Part shown: one piece after another, positions 7,804-18,201 of the stretch
Position numbering within the stretch: position 1 is the stretch's first letter
Layout of the letters: each line of letters begins with the position of its first letter
DNA from: Paenibacillus agilis
Lineage (GTDB): Bacteria > Bacillota > Bacilli > Paenibacillales > Paenibacillaceae
Direction of reading: 5' to 3'
Assembly (NCBI RefSeq): GCF_007786455.1
Contig: NZ_VNJK01000008.1
Location: 1-64,000 of the forward strand
Length of the DNA: 64,000 nt
The notes under the pieces: model-generated
Database searches by the model: none
Told to the model about the DNA's origin: nothing
What the model saw: the letters and a program-made list of their open reading frames with translations, nothing else
Translations under genes and position numbers: made by a program

Positions 7804-9072
7804 TCAATACTTTGCTTTCGCCCGCTGTAATAATTCAGGAGGAACATGCGAGTAAGATCCAATGACGACATCTGGAAGCTCTTCCTTAAAAATATCGATC
7901 ATAGTCTTCATACCGAGAATATCTCCTTGTGCCTTAGGAATGAGTTCCAAGTAGCTTTCAGGGTCAATATTCAAGTTACGCATTTGGATGAGACGAAGCT
8001 TCGTGCGACGAGCAAATTCGACCATCGCTTCAACTTCTTCTTCACGATCTGTGACACCAGGGAACACAAGATAGTTAATAGACGTATAAACACCCTGCTC
8101 TGATGCGTAGCGGAGTGATTTCTCGACATTAGCCAAATTGTAAGCACGCGGACGATAATAAGCATTGTAATGATCGTCCAAAGCACTAATTGTGCTCACG
8201 CGCATTAAGTCTAGCCCTGCATCAACAATACCGCGGATATGATCCGTTAGACCGGCGTTTGTATTGATATTGATGTAGCCCATATCTGTTTGACGTCGCA
8301 CTTCTTTAATCGCTTCAATAATAATTTTAGCCTGAGTAGAAGGTTCACCCTCACAACCCTGACCAAAGCTAATGATCGATTCCGGTGTCTTCAAATGTTC
8401 CATCATAATCTCTACAACTTCATCAACCATCGGTCTGAAGTTCATACGTGTCTGCGGAGCAGGGAAACCACTATCATCCGGTTGTTCCGAAATACATCCA
8501 TAGCAGCCAGCATTGCATGAATAAGATACCGGTACCGCCCCTTCCCAACGTTGTAAAAAGGTGTTGGAAGCAGTCAAGCACTCATATTGCAGTGCGCAAT
8601 GTGACAAATGTTGATATAAGCGATTTTCAGGATAGCGCTCTAACAATTCAGACACTTGCACACGAAGTTGTCTCGTATCACAATTCAACGGATCCCACTT
8701 ATGAGGGTCATCTGTTGCATGAGCTGCCACATAAAATCCGCCATCTTTCCAGACGACAGCCGTGTAACCAAACAGCGGCAATTTCTGTTCCTTATCTGTC
8801 TTTACATAGCTTGGTATGTGCAAACGAGTATAGCCTTGTGGTAGCAAAGCTCCTACCGCCTGTACATCACCTGGTATAACAACCATTTCACCTGTATCTG
8901 GGTCAAGCCCAACGGGACGAGTGCTTGGCAAACCTACAAGCGTAGCCCCTTCCGGCAAAGGAATTAGCTCATCTTCAAATATTTCTACAATCATTTCCCC
9001 GCTACGGGCTAGTCCGATCAATTGATCATGATCGTACATATTCCCATCTTGGTCAGCATATACTACATACAT
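7804..9072 (-). CDS. Radical SAM protein of unknown function
   Basis: A 422-residue protein with a canonical radical SAM cluster motif CX3CX2C (C186, C190, C193, in SCNAGCYGC). A glycine-rich SFGQGCEGEPS strand for SAM binding and a (beta-alpha) barrel-like stretch to the C-terminus follow. About 180 residues precede the cluster and include a segment with NCDTRQLRVQVSELL. Further cysteines occur at about C131, C159 and C165, and no C-terminal SPASM domain is apparent. ATG 9072 is favoured over TTG 9081 because GGAGG is only 3 bases from the latter. It lies between rho and rpmE on the same strand, 35 bp from the rho stop. The substrate cannot be told from sequence. Confidence 0.85.
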   Translation of the reverse strand: MYVVYADQDGNMYDHDQLIGLARSGEMIVEIFEDELIPLPEGATLVGLPSTRPVGLDPDTGEMVVIPGDVQAVGALLPQGYTRLHIPSYVKTDKEQKLPLFGYTAVVWKDGGFYVAAHATDDPHKWDPLNCDTRQLRVQVSELLERYPENRLYQHLSHCALQYECLTASNTFLQRWEGAVPVSYSCNAGCYGCISEQPDDSGFPAPQTRMNFRPMVDEVVEIMMEHLKTPESIISFGQGCEGEPSTQAKIIIEAIKEVRRQTDMGYININTNAGLTDHIRGIVDAGLDLMRVSTISALDDHYNAYYRPRAYNLANVEKSLRYASEQGVYTSINYLVFPGVTDREEEVEAMVEFARRTKLRLIQMRNLNIDPESYLELIPKAQGDILGMKTMIDIFKEELPDVVIGSYSHVPPELLQRAKAKY

Positions 9073-9107
9073 TGTCAGCAAGTCCTCCCTATATTTCGGT
9101 ACATACG

Positions 9108-10400
9108 TCAGCTGACAGAGGAACTGCGTGTACGGCGAGTTGGTGTTGGATTGGTTTCCTTAGAATCTAATGTCGCTAGGAACTCTTCATTTGTCTTCGT
9201 GTCACGCATACGTCGAATAAATTGATCAACGAACTCTGGCGATTCATTCATGTTTTTACGAACCGACCATAGTTTGTCCAATTCATCCTTCGTCAATAAC
9301 ATTTCTTCACGACGCGTTCCAGAACGACGAATATCGATAGCTGGGAAAATACGACGTTCAGCCAATTTGCGATCCAAGTGAAGTTCCATGTTGCCTGTAC
9401 CTTTAAATTCTTCATAAATGATATCGTCCATACGAGAACCTGTCTCGACCAAAGCTGTTGCCAAGATCGTCAAGCTTCCGCCCTCTTCGATATTTCTAGC
9501 CGAACCGAAGAAACGCTTAGGACGATGGAAAGCAGCAGGATCGATACCACCACTTAGTGTTCTACCAGATGGAGGAACAACTAGGTTGTAAGCACGCGCT
9601 AATCTAGTAATGCTATCAAGCAAAATAACAACATCTTTCTTGTGCTCCACAAGACGCAAAGCACGCTCTAGTACTAGCTCAGCTACTTTAATATGGTTCT
9701 CAGGCACTTCATCAAATGTAGAAGCGACAACCTCACCTTTGACGGAACGCTGCATATCCGTTACTTCTTCCGGACGCTCATCAATAAGCAATACGAACAA
9801 TTCAATATCAGGATGATTCGTCGATATGCTATTCGCAATCTCTTTCAATAGCAATGTCTTACCTGCCTTAGGAGGCGCTACAATAAGACCACGCTGACCT
9901 AATCCAACAGGAGCAAGCATATCCATAGTACGAGTTGAAATCTTTTCAGGGGTTGTTTGCAGTACGAGCTTTTTCTCCGGATATAGAGGAGTCAAGGCAG
10001 GGAAGTGCAGACGCTGTGAGGCTTCATCCGGATTTTCACCATTAACCGCATTAATCTGCAGTAGTCCAAAATATCTTTCGTTTTCTTTCGGCGGACGACA
10101 TTTCCCGGAAACGAGATCACCAGTACGAAGATCGAAACGACGGATCTGTGATTGGGAAATATAAATGTCCTCTGGGCTTGGTAAATAGTTAATAGGGCGC
10201 AAGAATCCAAATCCTTCAGGAAGAATATCCAAGACACCTTCCATAAACATAAAGCCGCCTTGTTCTGCTTGCGCGCGTAAAATTGCAAAAATAAGTTCTT
10301 TTTTCTTAAGTTGTCCGTAGCTAGGAATCTGTAACTGCTTGGCTAGCTTATACAGCTCCGTCAATTTCTTCGATTCCAAATCGGAAATTTGCAAATCCAT
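9108..10400 (-). CDS. rho: Transcription termination factor Rho
   Basis: A 430-residue RNA-dependent ATPase helicase that terminates and surveys transcription. It has an N-terminal Rho_N helical region, a cold-shock-like RNA-binding domain with RNP1 (GFGFLR, about residues 63-68) and a RecA-like motor. The motor carries Walker A (APPKAGKT), a Walker B region ([16 protein letters not shown]), the Q-loop and R-loop. The C-terminal tail is Ser/Thr/Arg-rich. ATG 10400 with GGAG 8 bases upstream is preferred to a start 24 bases earlier. Order murZ-rho-rpmE is as in B. subtilis except for the radical SAM gene. Confidence 0.97.
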   Translation of the reverse strand: MDLQISDLESKKLTELYKLAKQLQIPSYGQLKKKELIFAILRAQAEQGGFMFMEGVLDILPEGFGFLRPINYLPSPEDIYISQSQIRRFDLRTGDLVSGKCRPPKENERYFGLLQINAVNGENPDEASQRLHFPALTPLYPEKKLVLQTTPEKISTRTMDMLAPVGLGQRGLIVAPPKAGKTLLLKEIANSISTNHPDIELFVLLIDERPEEVTDMQRSVKGEVVASTFDEVPENHIKVAELVLERALRLVEHKKDVVILLDSITRLARAYNLVVPPSGRTLSGGIDPAAFHRPKRFFGSARNIEEGGSLTILATALVETGSRMDDIIYEEFKGTGNMELHLDRKLAERRIFPAIDIRRSGTRREEMLLTKDELDKLWSVRKNMNESPEFVDQFIRRMRDTKTNEEFLATLDSKETNPTPTRRTRSSSVS

Positions 10401-10668
10401 GAATACAACTCCTATTCTATTCAAGAAATAACATTGATGTCTAAGTGAAAACGAGAATGAATTCCACTAGCTGCTCTGTTCCTACTATTAGAGTGCCGAA
10501 TAAATTCATCCCAAATATAAATCTTATGGTAGTCTGGATTCGTGAAGGGAATAACGGGTACCTATTCGCCTAGTAGATTTTCAATCATTCTGAGAAGAAT
10601 GACAGGCACAATAGAATGAACAGCGTAGACTATTTATATATGATTACCCGTAATGTGAAAATTTATTC

Positions 10669-11916
10669 TTATTCCCTCCATATTTCTGCGCCCAGCATAG
10701 TCAAGTTAGAGACAAGATTATCATACCCGCGGTCAATAAACTCGACACCCAACACTTCGGTAACACCGTCTTCTACAAGTAATCCCGCGATAACCAATGC
10801 CGCCCCAGCGCGCAAATCGGCGGCCTTGACTGTAGCAGCATGCAACTTAGAGCGTTCAATAATAGCTGAACGTCCTTCTACACGAATCTTAGCTCCCATA
10901 CGCATTAGCTCAGGGACGTATTTAAAGCGGTTACTGTAAACATAATCCGTTAGCATACTTACACCTGATGCCTGTGTAAGCAAACTTGCCATAGGCGACT
11001 GCAGATCAGTAGCAAAGCCAGGGTATATTAGTGCTTTGACATCAATAGGCTCATAGTTCTCCTTGCCAATGACACGAAGCGATTCACCTGATTCAAGAAT
11101 CTCCACACCCATTTCTTCCAACTTTGCAGTCAATGCCTCCATATGCTTCGGAATTATATTATCAACGAGAAGATTACCTCGTGTCGCCGCAGCAGCAATC
11201 ATATAAGTTCCCGCTTGGATACGGTCTGGAATAATCGAATGACGACAGCCATGCAAACTGTCAACGCCCTCGATACGAATCGTACCTGTACCGGCACCTT
11301 TAATCTTCGCCCCCATCGCGTTAAGCAATGTGGCTACATCTATAATTTCAGGCTCTTTAGCCGCATTTTCAATCGTTGTTATGCCTTTAGCTCTTGTTGC
11401 CGCCAGCATTATGTTAATCGTAGCACCCACACTCGCTACATCCAAATAAACTTTAGCTCCGCGAAGTTCTTTCGCATAAATATGAATCGACCCATGATCA
11501 TTCGTAACCGTTGCCCCTAATGCTTCAAATCCCTTGATGTGCTGATCGATAGGACGCGGTTCGAAACTGCAACCACCAGGCATACCAATTGTCGCTTCTC
11601 CAAATCGTCCTAATAAAGCGCCCATCAAGTAATAAGAAGCTCTCAACTTCTTTACAAGACCATTGTGCATAGGTATAGAAATCATACGAGAAGGATCAAT
11701 ATGCATCGTATTCCCGTCCCAGCTTACGTCCCCGCCCAATTCAGCAAGGATTTCGCTGTACGTTTCTACATCGCTAATCACTGGCAAGTTTTCCAATACT
11801 ACTTTTGTCTCTGCCAAAATAGCAGCCGGTACGAGCGCAACTGCACTATTCTTAGCCCCACTAATCTGCACAGTACCGCGCAACGGACGACCGCCCTGAA
11901 TCATTATCTTTTCCAT
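10669..11916 (-). CDS. murZ: UDP-N-acetylglucosamine 1-carboxyvinyltransferase (MurZ/MurAB paralogue)
   Basis: A 415-residue enolpyruvyl transferase catalysing the first committed step of peptidoglycan synthesis. The substrate-binding SGAKNSA (K22, N23) and the catalytic loop [15 protein letters not shown] with C116, the fosfomycin target, are present. A Cys at this site predicts fosfomycin sensitivity of the enzyme. Position between fbaA and rho identifies it as the MurZ-type second copy rather than the murAA gene found near the ATP operon. Start ATG 11916 follows AGGAGGAG with a somewhat long spacer. Confidence 0.95.
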   Translation of the reverse strand: MEKIMIQGGRPLRGTVQISGAKNSAVALVPAAILAETKVVLENLPVISDVETYSEILAELGGDVSWDGNTMHIDPSRMISIPMHNGLVKKLRASYYLMGALLGRFGEATIGMPGGCSFEPRPIDQHIKGFEALGATVTNDHGSIHIYAKELRGAKVYLDVASVGATINIMLAATRAKGITTIENAAKEPEIIDVATLLNAMGAKIKGAGTGTIRIEGVDSLHGCRHSIIPDRIQAGTYMIAAAATRGNLLVDNIIPKHMEALTAKLEEMGVEILESGESLRVIGKENYEPIDVKALIYPGFATDLQSPMASLLTQASGVSMLTDYVYSNRFKYVPELMRMGAKIRVEGRSAIIERSKLHAATVKAADLRAGAALVIAGLLVEDGVTEVLGVEFIDRGYDNLVSNLTMLGAEIWRE

Positions 11917-12229
11917 AGTTGTAAAATGCTCCTCCTACGCCTTGCATACCTGCTTACCCAGATTGCTCGAAATAATAACTCATATCGTGATCACGGCAAC
12001 ATACTTCTACGATACAACACAACGGAACCCATTACGCACATGTAACTGATTGTAATTGTTCCGTTCTCCAGTCTTCCCTATGAATTCGGTATCTCTACCT
12101 ATATCTATACAATTGTACTACAATAACTAGCTTTATGAAAAATGTTAGATAAGTAGAAAATGGGAAGAACACTGGAACGTACCAGTGTCATTCCCATATC
12201 CGTTAACGTGCGAATGCGATCATCGCTTG
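11917..12229. other. Intergenic region murZ-fbaA
   Basis: About 310 bases without a supportable gene. It contains only the inverted repeat ACACTGG-AACGTA-CCAGTGT (12169-12188) past fbaA. On the minus strand this is followed by TTCTTCCCATTTTC, a poor U-tract, and could be a weak fbaA terminator. No clear promoter for murZ was recognised. Confidence 0.4.
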
Positions 12230-13084
12230 TTATGCTTGGTTGCTGCTTCCGAACAAACGGATTTTTTCACGAACGACTTCAACGATAGATTCACGCGCTG
12301 GAGTCAAGTATTTACGAGGATCGTAAACCGTTTCTTGCTTAGCAAGAGATTCACGGATCGTCTTCGTGAAGGAAACTTGGTTCTCTGTGTTTACGTTGAT
12401 CTTACCTACGCCGCATGCAACAGCTTTCGTGATTGCGTCGTCAGGAACACCGGAACCACCGTGAAGAACGATTGGAACTGGAATCTTGCTTGTTACAGCT
12501 TCCATAATATCAAAGTGAAGCTTAGGCTCGCCTTTGTACATACCATGAGCAGTACCTACAGCGATTGCCAAAGCATCAACGCCTGTCTCTTCATAGAAGC
12601 GGATTGCTTCTTCTGGATCAGCCAATTGTGCATGCGCTTCATCAACTGTCAAGTCGTCCTCTGTACCGCCGATTGTACCCAATTCACCTTCAACGGATAC
12701 GCCCATAGCGTGTGCAGCTTTAACAACTTCTTTAGTCAAGCGGATGTTATCTTCGTATGCATGGTGGGAACCATCAAACATAACGGAAGAGAATCCTGCA
12801 CGGATACACTTCATAGCTACTTCAAATGTGCTACCGTGGTCAAGGTGCAATGCGATTGGCAAGCCGGATTTCTTAGCAGCTGCTTCAGCCATTGCTACAG
12901 TGTACTCGATACCCATGTACTTCAATGCACCTTCGGAAACACCGAAGATAAGTGGGGAGTTCTCAAGCATACCAGCTTCTGTGATAGCTTGTACAAACTC
13001 AAGGTTGTTGATGTTAAACTGACCTACAGCAAATTTGTTTGCTTTAGCTTTAGGCAGGAATTCGTTCATCGATACTAATGGCAT
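12230..13084 (-). CDS. fbaA: Class II fructose-1,6-bisphosphate aldolase
   Basis: A 284-residue zinc-dependent aldolase interconverting fructose 1,6-bisphosphate with glyceraldehyde 3-phosphate and dihydroxyacetone phosphate in glycolysis and gluconeogenesis. The catalytic D82 and zinc ligand H83 lie in HLDHG. Further zinc ligands fall in GTAHGMY and LHGGSGVP, and the phosphate-binding KINVNTE segment follows. Start ATG 13084 with TAGGAGG upstream. It lies downstream of spo0F as in B. subtilis. An extended -10 promoter is at 13150-13158. Confidence 0.97.
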   Translation of the reverse strand: MPLVSMNEFLPKAKANKFAVGQFNINNLEFVQAITEAGMLENSPLIFGVSEGALKYMGIEYTVAMAEAAAKKSGLPIALHLDHGSTFEVAMKCIRAGFSSVMFDGSHHAYEDNIRLTKEVVKAAHAMGVSVEGELGTIGGTEDDLTVDEAHAQLADPEEAIRFYEETGVDALAIAVGTAHGMYKGEPKLHFDIMEAVTSKIPVPIVLHGGSGVPDDAITKAVACGVGKINVNTENQVSFTKTIRESLAKQETVYDPRKYLTPARESIVEVVREKIRLFGSSNQA

Positions 13085-13149
13085 GGTTACTTCCTCCTAT
13101 GGATTGTCGTCTGTTTCTGTTAAGGCTAGCCGACATCTTTACAGTCGTT

Positions 13150-13158
13150 ATTATACCA
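13150..13158 (-). promoter_or_regulatory. fbaA promoter, extended -10
   Basis: On the minus strand, TGGTATAAT (TGn plus perfect TATAAT at 13155-13150) lies about 65 bases upstream of the fbaA start. No good -35 was found, as is usual for extended -10 promoters. Confidence 0.55.
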
Positions 13159-13318
13159 CAATTGCACATCAAAAAATATACAAACTCTTGACAGCAAACG
13201 AAGTTTAAAGTCGACTTTTGCCAAGGAGTATATGGTTAAAATGACCGTTGTTATATATAGATGGATATTAACCCTAATTATCTCATCAAACTGTATCTAA
13301 GTATGCCATTTATAGCGC

Positions 13319-13714
13319 TTACGAAGATATAGATACCGACGAACCTGAAGAACGCTCTAGTGTCATATTGACAGCAACACGCATTTCATCAATATCAAAC
13401 GGCTTCGTAAAATGCATCAGTGCTCCAAGATCACTCGCTTCCTTGATCATATCGAGTTCACCATAAGCAGTCATCATAATGACATTTAAGTCTGGCTTCA
13501 TTTCTTTGATTTGCTTCAGTATTTCAAGGCCATCCATGCCGGGGATCTTCATATCAAGCAGCACAATGTCTGGTGTCTCGTTGCGCACAATTTCTAAGGC
13601 CAACTTGCCATTGGATGCCTGATAGGTTAAATACCCTTCGCTGCTGAACACTTCCATGAGAAGAACACGTATACCGTTCTGGTCATCTACGATCAATACT
13701 TTCTTCTTATCCAA
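13319..13714 (-). CDS. spo0F: Sporulation phosphorelay response regulator Spo0F
   Basis: A 131-residue single-domain receiver. Counting from the TTG start it has the acidic pair D10/D11, phosphorylation site D54, T82 and K104, the same positions as B. subtilis Spo0F. It accepts phosphate from sporulation kinases and passes it to Spo0B. There is no output domain. The TTG at 13714 is chosen because GGGAGGGG lies 6 bases upstream and it gives the family numbering. The gene lies between pyrG and fbaA as in B. subtilis. The C-terminal tail (SGSSVSISS) extends slightly beyond the usual length. A sigma-H-like promoter lies at 13827-13851. Confidence 0.95.
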   Translation of the reverse strand: MDKKKVLIVDDQNGIRVLLMEVFSSEGYLTYQASNGKLALEIVRNETPDIVLLDMKIPGMDGLEILKQIKEMKPDLNVIMMTAYGELDMIKEASDLGALMHFTKPFDIDEMRVAVNMTLERSSGSSVSISS

Positions 13715-13826
13715 CTGGTACCCCTCCCATTGTGTTTCACGAACGAGCAATGGTAGCCAAATGACTATCCCTCGCTTGCCTCACCATATTATCTTCATGA
13801 TGGGCAAAAACGTCGTAAAAGTACAT

Positions 13827-13851
13827 ATTCGCGTCTTCCCTTAAAATTCCT
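13827..13851 (-). promoter_or_regulatory. Sigma-H-type promoter of spo0F
   Basis: On the minus strand, AGGAATT (13851-13845) and GAAT (13830-13827) are separated by 14 bases, fitting the sigma-H consensus RnAGGAwWW-N11-12-RnnGAAT. B. subtilis spo0F is transcribed by sigma-H, so the site is in the expected place about 110 bases before the start codon. Confidence 0.65.
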
Positions 13852-13927
13852 TCTTTGAAAAAGAAATCGCTTAAAGTTTCCAAAACAATGCGAAGGAACA
13901 TCATTATTGTTAAAAAGCCTATGTAAT

Positions 13928-13974
13928 AAAAAAGCGAGTGCATGCCCTAATAACGATCAGGCAAACACTCGCTT
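13928..13974 (-). terminator. Intrinsic terminator of pyrG
   Basis: On the minus strand, AAGCGAGTG and CACTCGCTT form a stem followed by TTTTTATT, just past the pyrG stop. Confidence 0.85.
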
Positions 13975-13999
13975 CCGCACTATATATTTGGTTCAATAA

Positions 14000-15664
<1,665 letters not shown>

Positions 15665-15792
15665 TCAGGTTCGATGCCATTTGATGCATGTTGTTATCGT
15701 AACCCATTTGCAGGTGAAAAATTGATGCTGGGGAACATGAAATTTATCATGCCTCCTTCGCTCATTTCCACAAATCAATACCTATAAAAAAC

Positions 15793-15825
15793 AAAAAAGT
15801 GACTCCCGTGGTCACGGGGCACTTT
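15793..15825 (-). terminator. Leader terminator (candidate pyrG attenuator)
   Basis: On the minus strand, AAGTGCCCCGTGAC and CACGGGAGTCACTT form a stem followed by TTTTGTTTTT. It lies about 190 bases upstream of the pyrG start and downstream of a separate rpoE terminator. It therefore interrupts the pyrG leader itself. The ascending arm carries CCCC, which poly(G) could pair with. Confidence 0.65.
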
Positions 15826-15864
15826 ATACTCACAATATATATATAATTAATAGATAAATCCAAA

Positions 15865-15898
15865 GCCCATATGCTAGTTTACTCGTTAGGTTGTCCAA
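15865..15898 (-). promoter_or_regulatory. Candidate pyrG promoter with GGGC initiation region
   Basis: On the minus strand there is TTGGAC (15898-15893), a 16-bp spacer, TAGCAT (15876-15871), and GGGC beginning at 15868. B. subtilis pyrG starts with GGGC and adds extra G residues when CTP is low. The promoter match is modest and the distance from -10 to GGGC is short. Confidence 0.4.
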
Positions 15899-15932
15899 TG
15901 TCAAGGGAAGGTGAACGGGAAAAAATAAGTAT

Positions 15933-15983
15933 AAAAAAGCCATCCAACTTACAGAAGCATCAATGCTCCAGTAGTTGGATGGC
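15933..15983 (-). terminator. Intrinsic terminator of rpoE
   Basis: On the minus strand, GCCATCCAACT and AGTTGGATGGC form a long perfect stem followed by TTTTTT, 25 bases past the rpoE stop. Confidence 0.9.
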
Positions 15984-16007
15984 CCGAGAACAGACAAGGC
16001 TTACCGC

Positions 16008-16559
16008 CTATGCTTTCTCTTCTTCCTCGTCGTCATATTCGTCCTCAGAGTCTTCATCTTCCGATGCTTCCTCGTCTAGATCTTCTTCTTCAATCATGAC
16101 GTCTTCTTCTTCTTCTTCTTCCACTTCAGAATCTTCGTCTCTGAATGCATCGTCGCTGTCATCATCTGCGAAGTCGAAGTCGTCATTGTTATAGGAATCG
16201 TCTTCCTCTGTGTAGTCATCATCCTCTAGATCATCATCATCATCATTGATAATGCGTGGACGCTTCGTACCGCCTGTAATATTCTCATCAGCACGGTCAA
16301 CTGGATACCAGCGTTTCAAGCCCCACATGTTGCTTCCTACACAAGCGAATCGACCATCGATATTAATCTCGGTATATAGCTGAGCGATGACATCAAGAAT
16401 TTGCTCCTTTGTCAATCCACGAAGCTTCGCTACTTCATTCATAAGGTCACGGTAGTAGAAAGGCGTGTTGGCTGCTTTCAATATTTCAAAAGCAAGATCC
16501 ACCATCGGCATTTCTTGTACTTTGTCGGGATCCAGCTTCAATTCCAACGGGGTGCTCAT
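16008..16559 (-). CDS. rpoE: DNA-directed RNA polymerase delta subunit
   Basis: A 183-residue Firmicute-specific RNA polymerase subunit that aids core recycling and promoter selectivity. Residues about 1-95 form the HARE-HTH-like globular domain (DLMNEVAKLRGL, WGLKRWYP). The rest is an intrinsically disordered tail made almost entirely of Asp, Glu and Ser, the diagnostic feature. ATG 16559 follows a GAGAGGATG-type site. Order rpoE-pyrG is as in Bacillus, but argS, adjacent in B. subtilis, is about 12 kb away here. Confidence 0.95.
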   Translation of the reverse strand: MSTPLELKLDPDKVQEMPMVDLAFEILKAANTPFYYRDLMNEVAKLRGLTKEQILDVIAQLYTEINIDGRFACVGSNMWGLKRWYPVDRADENITGGTKRPRIINDDDDDLEDDDYTEEDDSYNNDDFDFADDDSDDAFRDEDSEVEEEEEEDVMIEEEDLDEEASEDEDSEDEYDDEEEEKA

Positions 16560-16720
16560 ACGTACACATCCTCTCGCAAAAGTTCAATAAAACACTGCTT
16601 TATCTACAAACATATCCATGTTCACACCTTAGTAAAACCGATTTGAAGTGAAAATGCAAGTTTTCTTATTACAAATGAGCCGATATGCCAATCTAGGACC
16701 ATTTGCGCTTAATTTCGTCA

Positions 16721-16753
16721 AAAAAAAGAAACGCGAAGGCTCCCCTTCGCGTT
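16721..16753 (-). terminator. Strong orphan terminator on the minus strand
   Basis: A perfect 10-bp stem AACGCGAAGG/CCTTCGCGTT with a CTCC loop is followed on the minus strand by TCTTTTTTT. No minus-strand gene lies upstream; the next gene to the right is on the plus strand. It may end a small RNA starting near 16830. Confidence 0.75.
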
Positions 16754-16840
16754 CGACTGTATCCGCGCCGGAGGGCAATTCGCTGCTCCAGCTGTGGCCT
16801 GCAGAGCCTAATAAAGCTCTACTCCATACTATGTCCTGAG
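16754..16840 (-). ncRNA. Candidate small structured RNA upstream of rpoE
   Basis: Between the divergent rpoE and subtilase genes, the minus strand can form AGAGC-TTTATTAG-GCTCT and GCTG-GAG-CAGC hairpins. A GC-rich stretch and the terminator at 16721-16753 come next. A weak promoter (TGTCAA, 16 bases, TAGTAT near 16832) would give a transcript of about 100-110 nt. No known RNA family was recognised. The region could instead be an rpoE leader element whose terminator is regulated, since rpoE lies downstream on the same strand. Confidence 0.35.
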
Positions 16841-16956
16841 TCTTCGATTGACACGGAATAAGGCCTAACTTCAATAAAAAAGGCAGCTATACCAGTCCAC
16901 CCCGCTCCAAACCGCATACGATACATTCACAAGACCTGTCGGGAGGGGAATGCACA

Positions 16957-18111
16957 TTGGATGTGTCTGTCTTTCTCCACCTATTACTTCAAGAGATCTC
17001 CTCTGGCGGACAAGGCTTACGCCCATACCTTATCGGCTTCAATGATCGAAGTCTCTACGAGCGCTGTCGGAAAGCCCTAAAAGAGCTGTGCAATACCCAT
17101 CCTGCATTGGCTCACATGGAAGAAAGGCCGATTATCTCCAGCCTACGTTTTCATTTTCCAAAGGGGTTGGAACAGCGTTGGCGCCCTTTCAAACAAGCGC
17201 TCACTGTCGAAGAGGATACTCGTATGATGATCAACACCACCTTCCGCACCACTTCCACTGGGGAAAGAGGTATTCCATGGGGAGTGCGCCACATTAAAGC
17301 CCCTCATGCATGGAGTACCACGACTGGTCATCGGATTCGGATTGGAGTTATTGATACCGGAGCTGATTACCACCACCCTGATCTACGTCACTCACTCTTA
17401 TCAGGAATCAATTTTGTTCAACCTGGACGCCCTCCACAAGATGATAACGGGCACGGCACTCATATCGCAGGAACGATCGCAGCAGCCAATCAAATGTATG
17501 GCATCATCGGAGTGGCGCCGCGTGCTCTCATACACCCCGTCAAATCATTTGATGAAAATGGGTCAGCCTATGTGTCTGATATCGTGCAAGGCATCGAGTG
17601 GTGTGTGCGCAACAAGCTTCACCTTATTAATATGAGCTTCGGCATGAAGACTCGCAGCAAGTCACTGCTGCATGCTGTAACTCAAGCTACCAACGCCGGC
17701 ATTGCCGTAGTAGCCTCCTCTGGCAATGATGCCAAGCGAAAAACGATCGACTATCCTGCCCGCTACAGTCAAACCATCTCTGTAGGAGCTACCGATAACA
17801 GCCGCCGTATTGCCCCGTTCAGTAACCGAGGTTCCTATGTTGATATATATGCACCTGGAGACAAAATTGTATCGGCGTGGCTTCACGGCAATTATCATGA
17901 GATGAGCGGAACATCAATGGCTACTTCCCATGTAAGCGGCGCTATCGCCTTGCTGCTTGCACTTAAACCAGAATTAAAGCCCCCCGAAATTAAAGCATTG
18001 CTTCGTCGTACAGCCAACCCTATTCAACCGCTTCGCGGACGCGCTAGCAGCACCAAAGAAAGTCCAGCAGGAGAAATTGATATTGCAAGATTGCTTAATG
18101 AATGTAGATAA
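16957..18111 (+). CDS. Subtilisin-family serine protease (S8), no signal peptide
   Basis: A 384-residue subtilase with catalytic triad D133 (VIDTGAD), H166 (NGHGTH) and S320 (GTSMATSH), plus oxyanion N257 (SSGND). Residues about 1-110 precede the protease and look like a propeptide. No hydrophobic signal sequence is visible, so export is doubtful and an intracellular or non-classical location is likely. Start is TTG at 16957, supported by GGGAGGGG 8 bases upstream. It stands alone, divergent from rpoE and convergent with the M1 peptidase. Confidence 0.9.
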   Translation: MDVSVFLHLLLQEISSGGQGLRPYLIGFNDRSLYERCRKALKELCNTHPALAHMEERPIISSLRFHFPKGLEQRWRPFKQALTVEEDTRMMINTTFRTTSTGERGIPWGVRHIKAPHAWSTTTGHRIRIGVIDTGADYHHPDLRHSLLSGINFVQPGRPPQDDNGHGTHIAGTIAAANQMYGIIGVAPRALIHPVKSFDENGSAYVSDIVQGIEWCVRNKLHLINMSFGMKTRSKSLLHAVTQATNAGIAVVASSGNDAKRKTIDYPARYSQTISVGATDNSRRIAPFSNRGSYVDIYAPGDKIVSAWLHGNYHEMSGTSMATSHVSGAIALLLALKPELKPPEIKALLRRTANPIQPLRGRASSTKESPAGEIDIARLLNECR

Positions 18112-18130
18112 GCATGCTAACCAACACAAA

Positions 18131-18160
18131 ACACCCGTCCCTGTTATCCCAGAGACGGGT
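18131..18160. terminator. Hairpin between convergent genes
   Basis: ACCCGTCCCTG pairs with CAGAGACGGGT. U-tracts are weak on both sides (GTTTTG on the minus strand). It probably serves both the subtilase and the M1 peptidase genes. Confidence 0.5.
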
Positions 18161-18201
18161 ATTCGTTGTCTTGCTTCATTTTTTTCTAGACGCTAGCCCT
18201 A

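Noticed and set aside
10584..10605. TCATTCT-AGAATGA hairpin between murZ and rho as a terminator
   Set aside because: The U-tract (TTGAAAAT) is too weak, and the hairpin lies upstream of murZ's downstream end relative to rho only by orientation. It does not separate any supported transcript.
12185..13078. A 297-codon open frame on the plus strand
   Set aside because: It is antisense to fbaA, is rich in Cys, Phe and His with no family-like pattern, and has no ribosome site.
16629..16874. An 81-codon minus-strand open frame upstream of rpoE
   Set aside because: It has no ribosome site, crosses the perfect terminator at 16721-16753, and shows no protein-like pattern.
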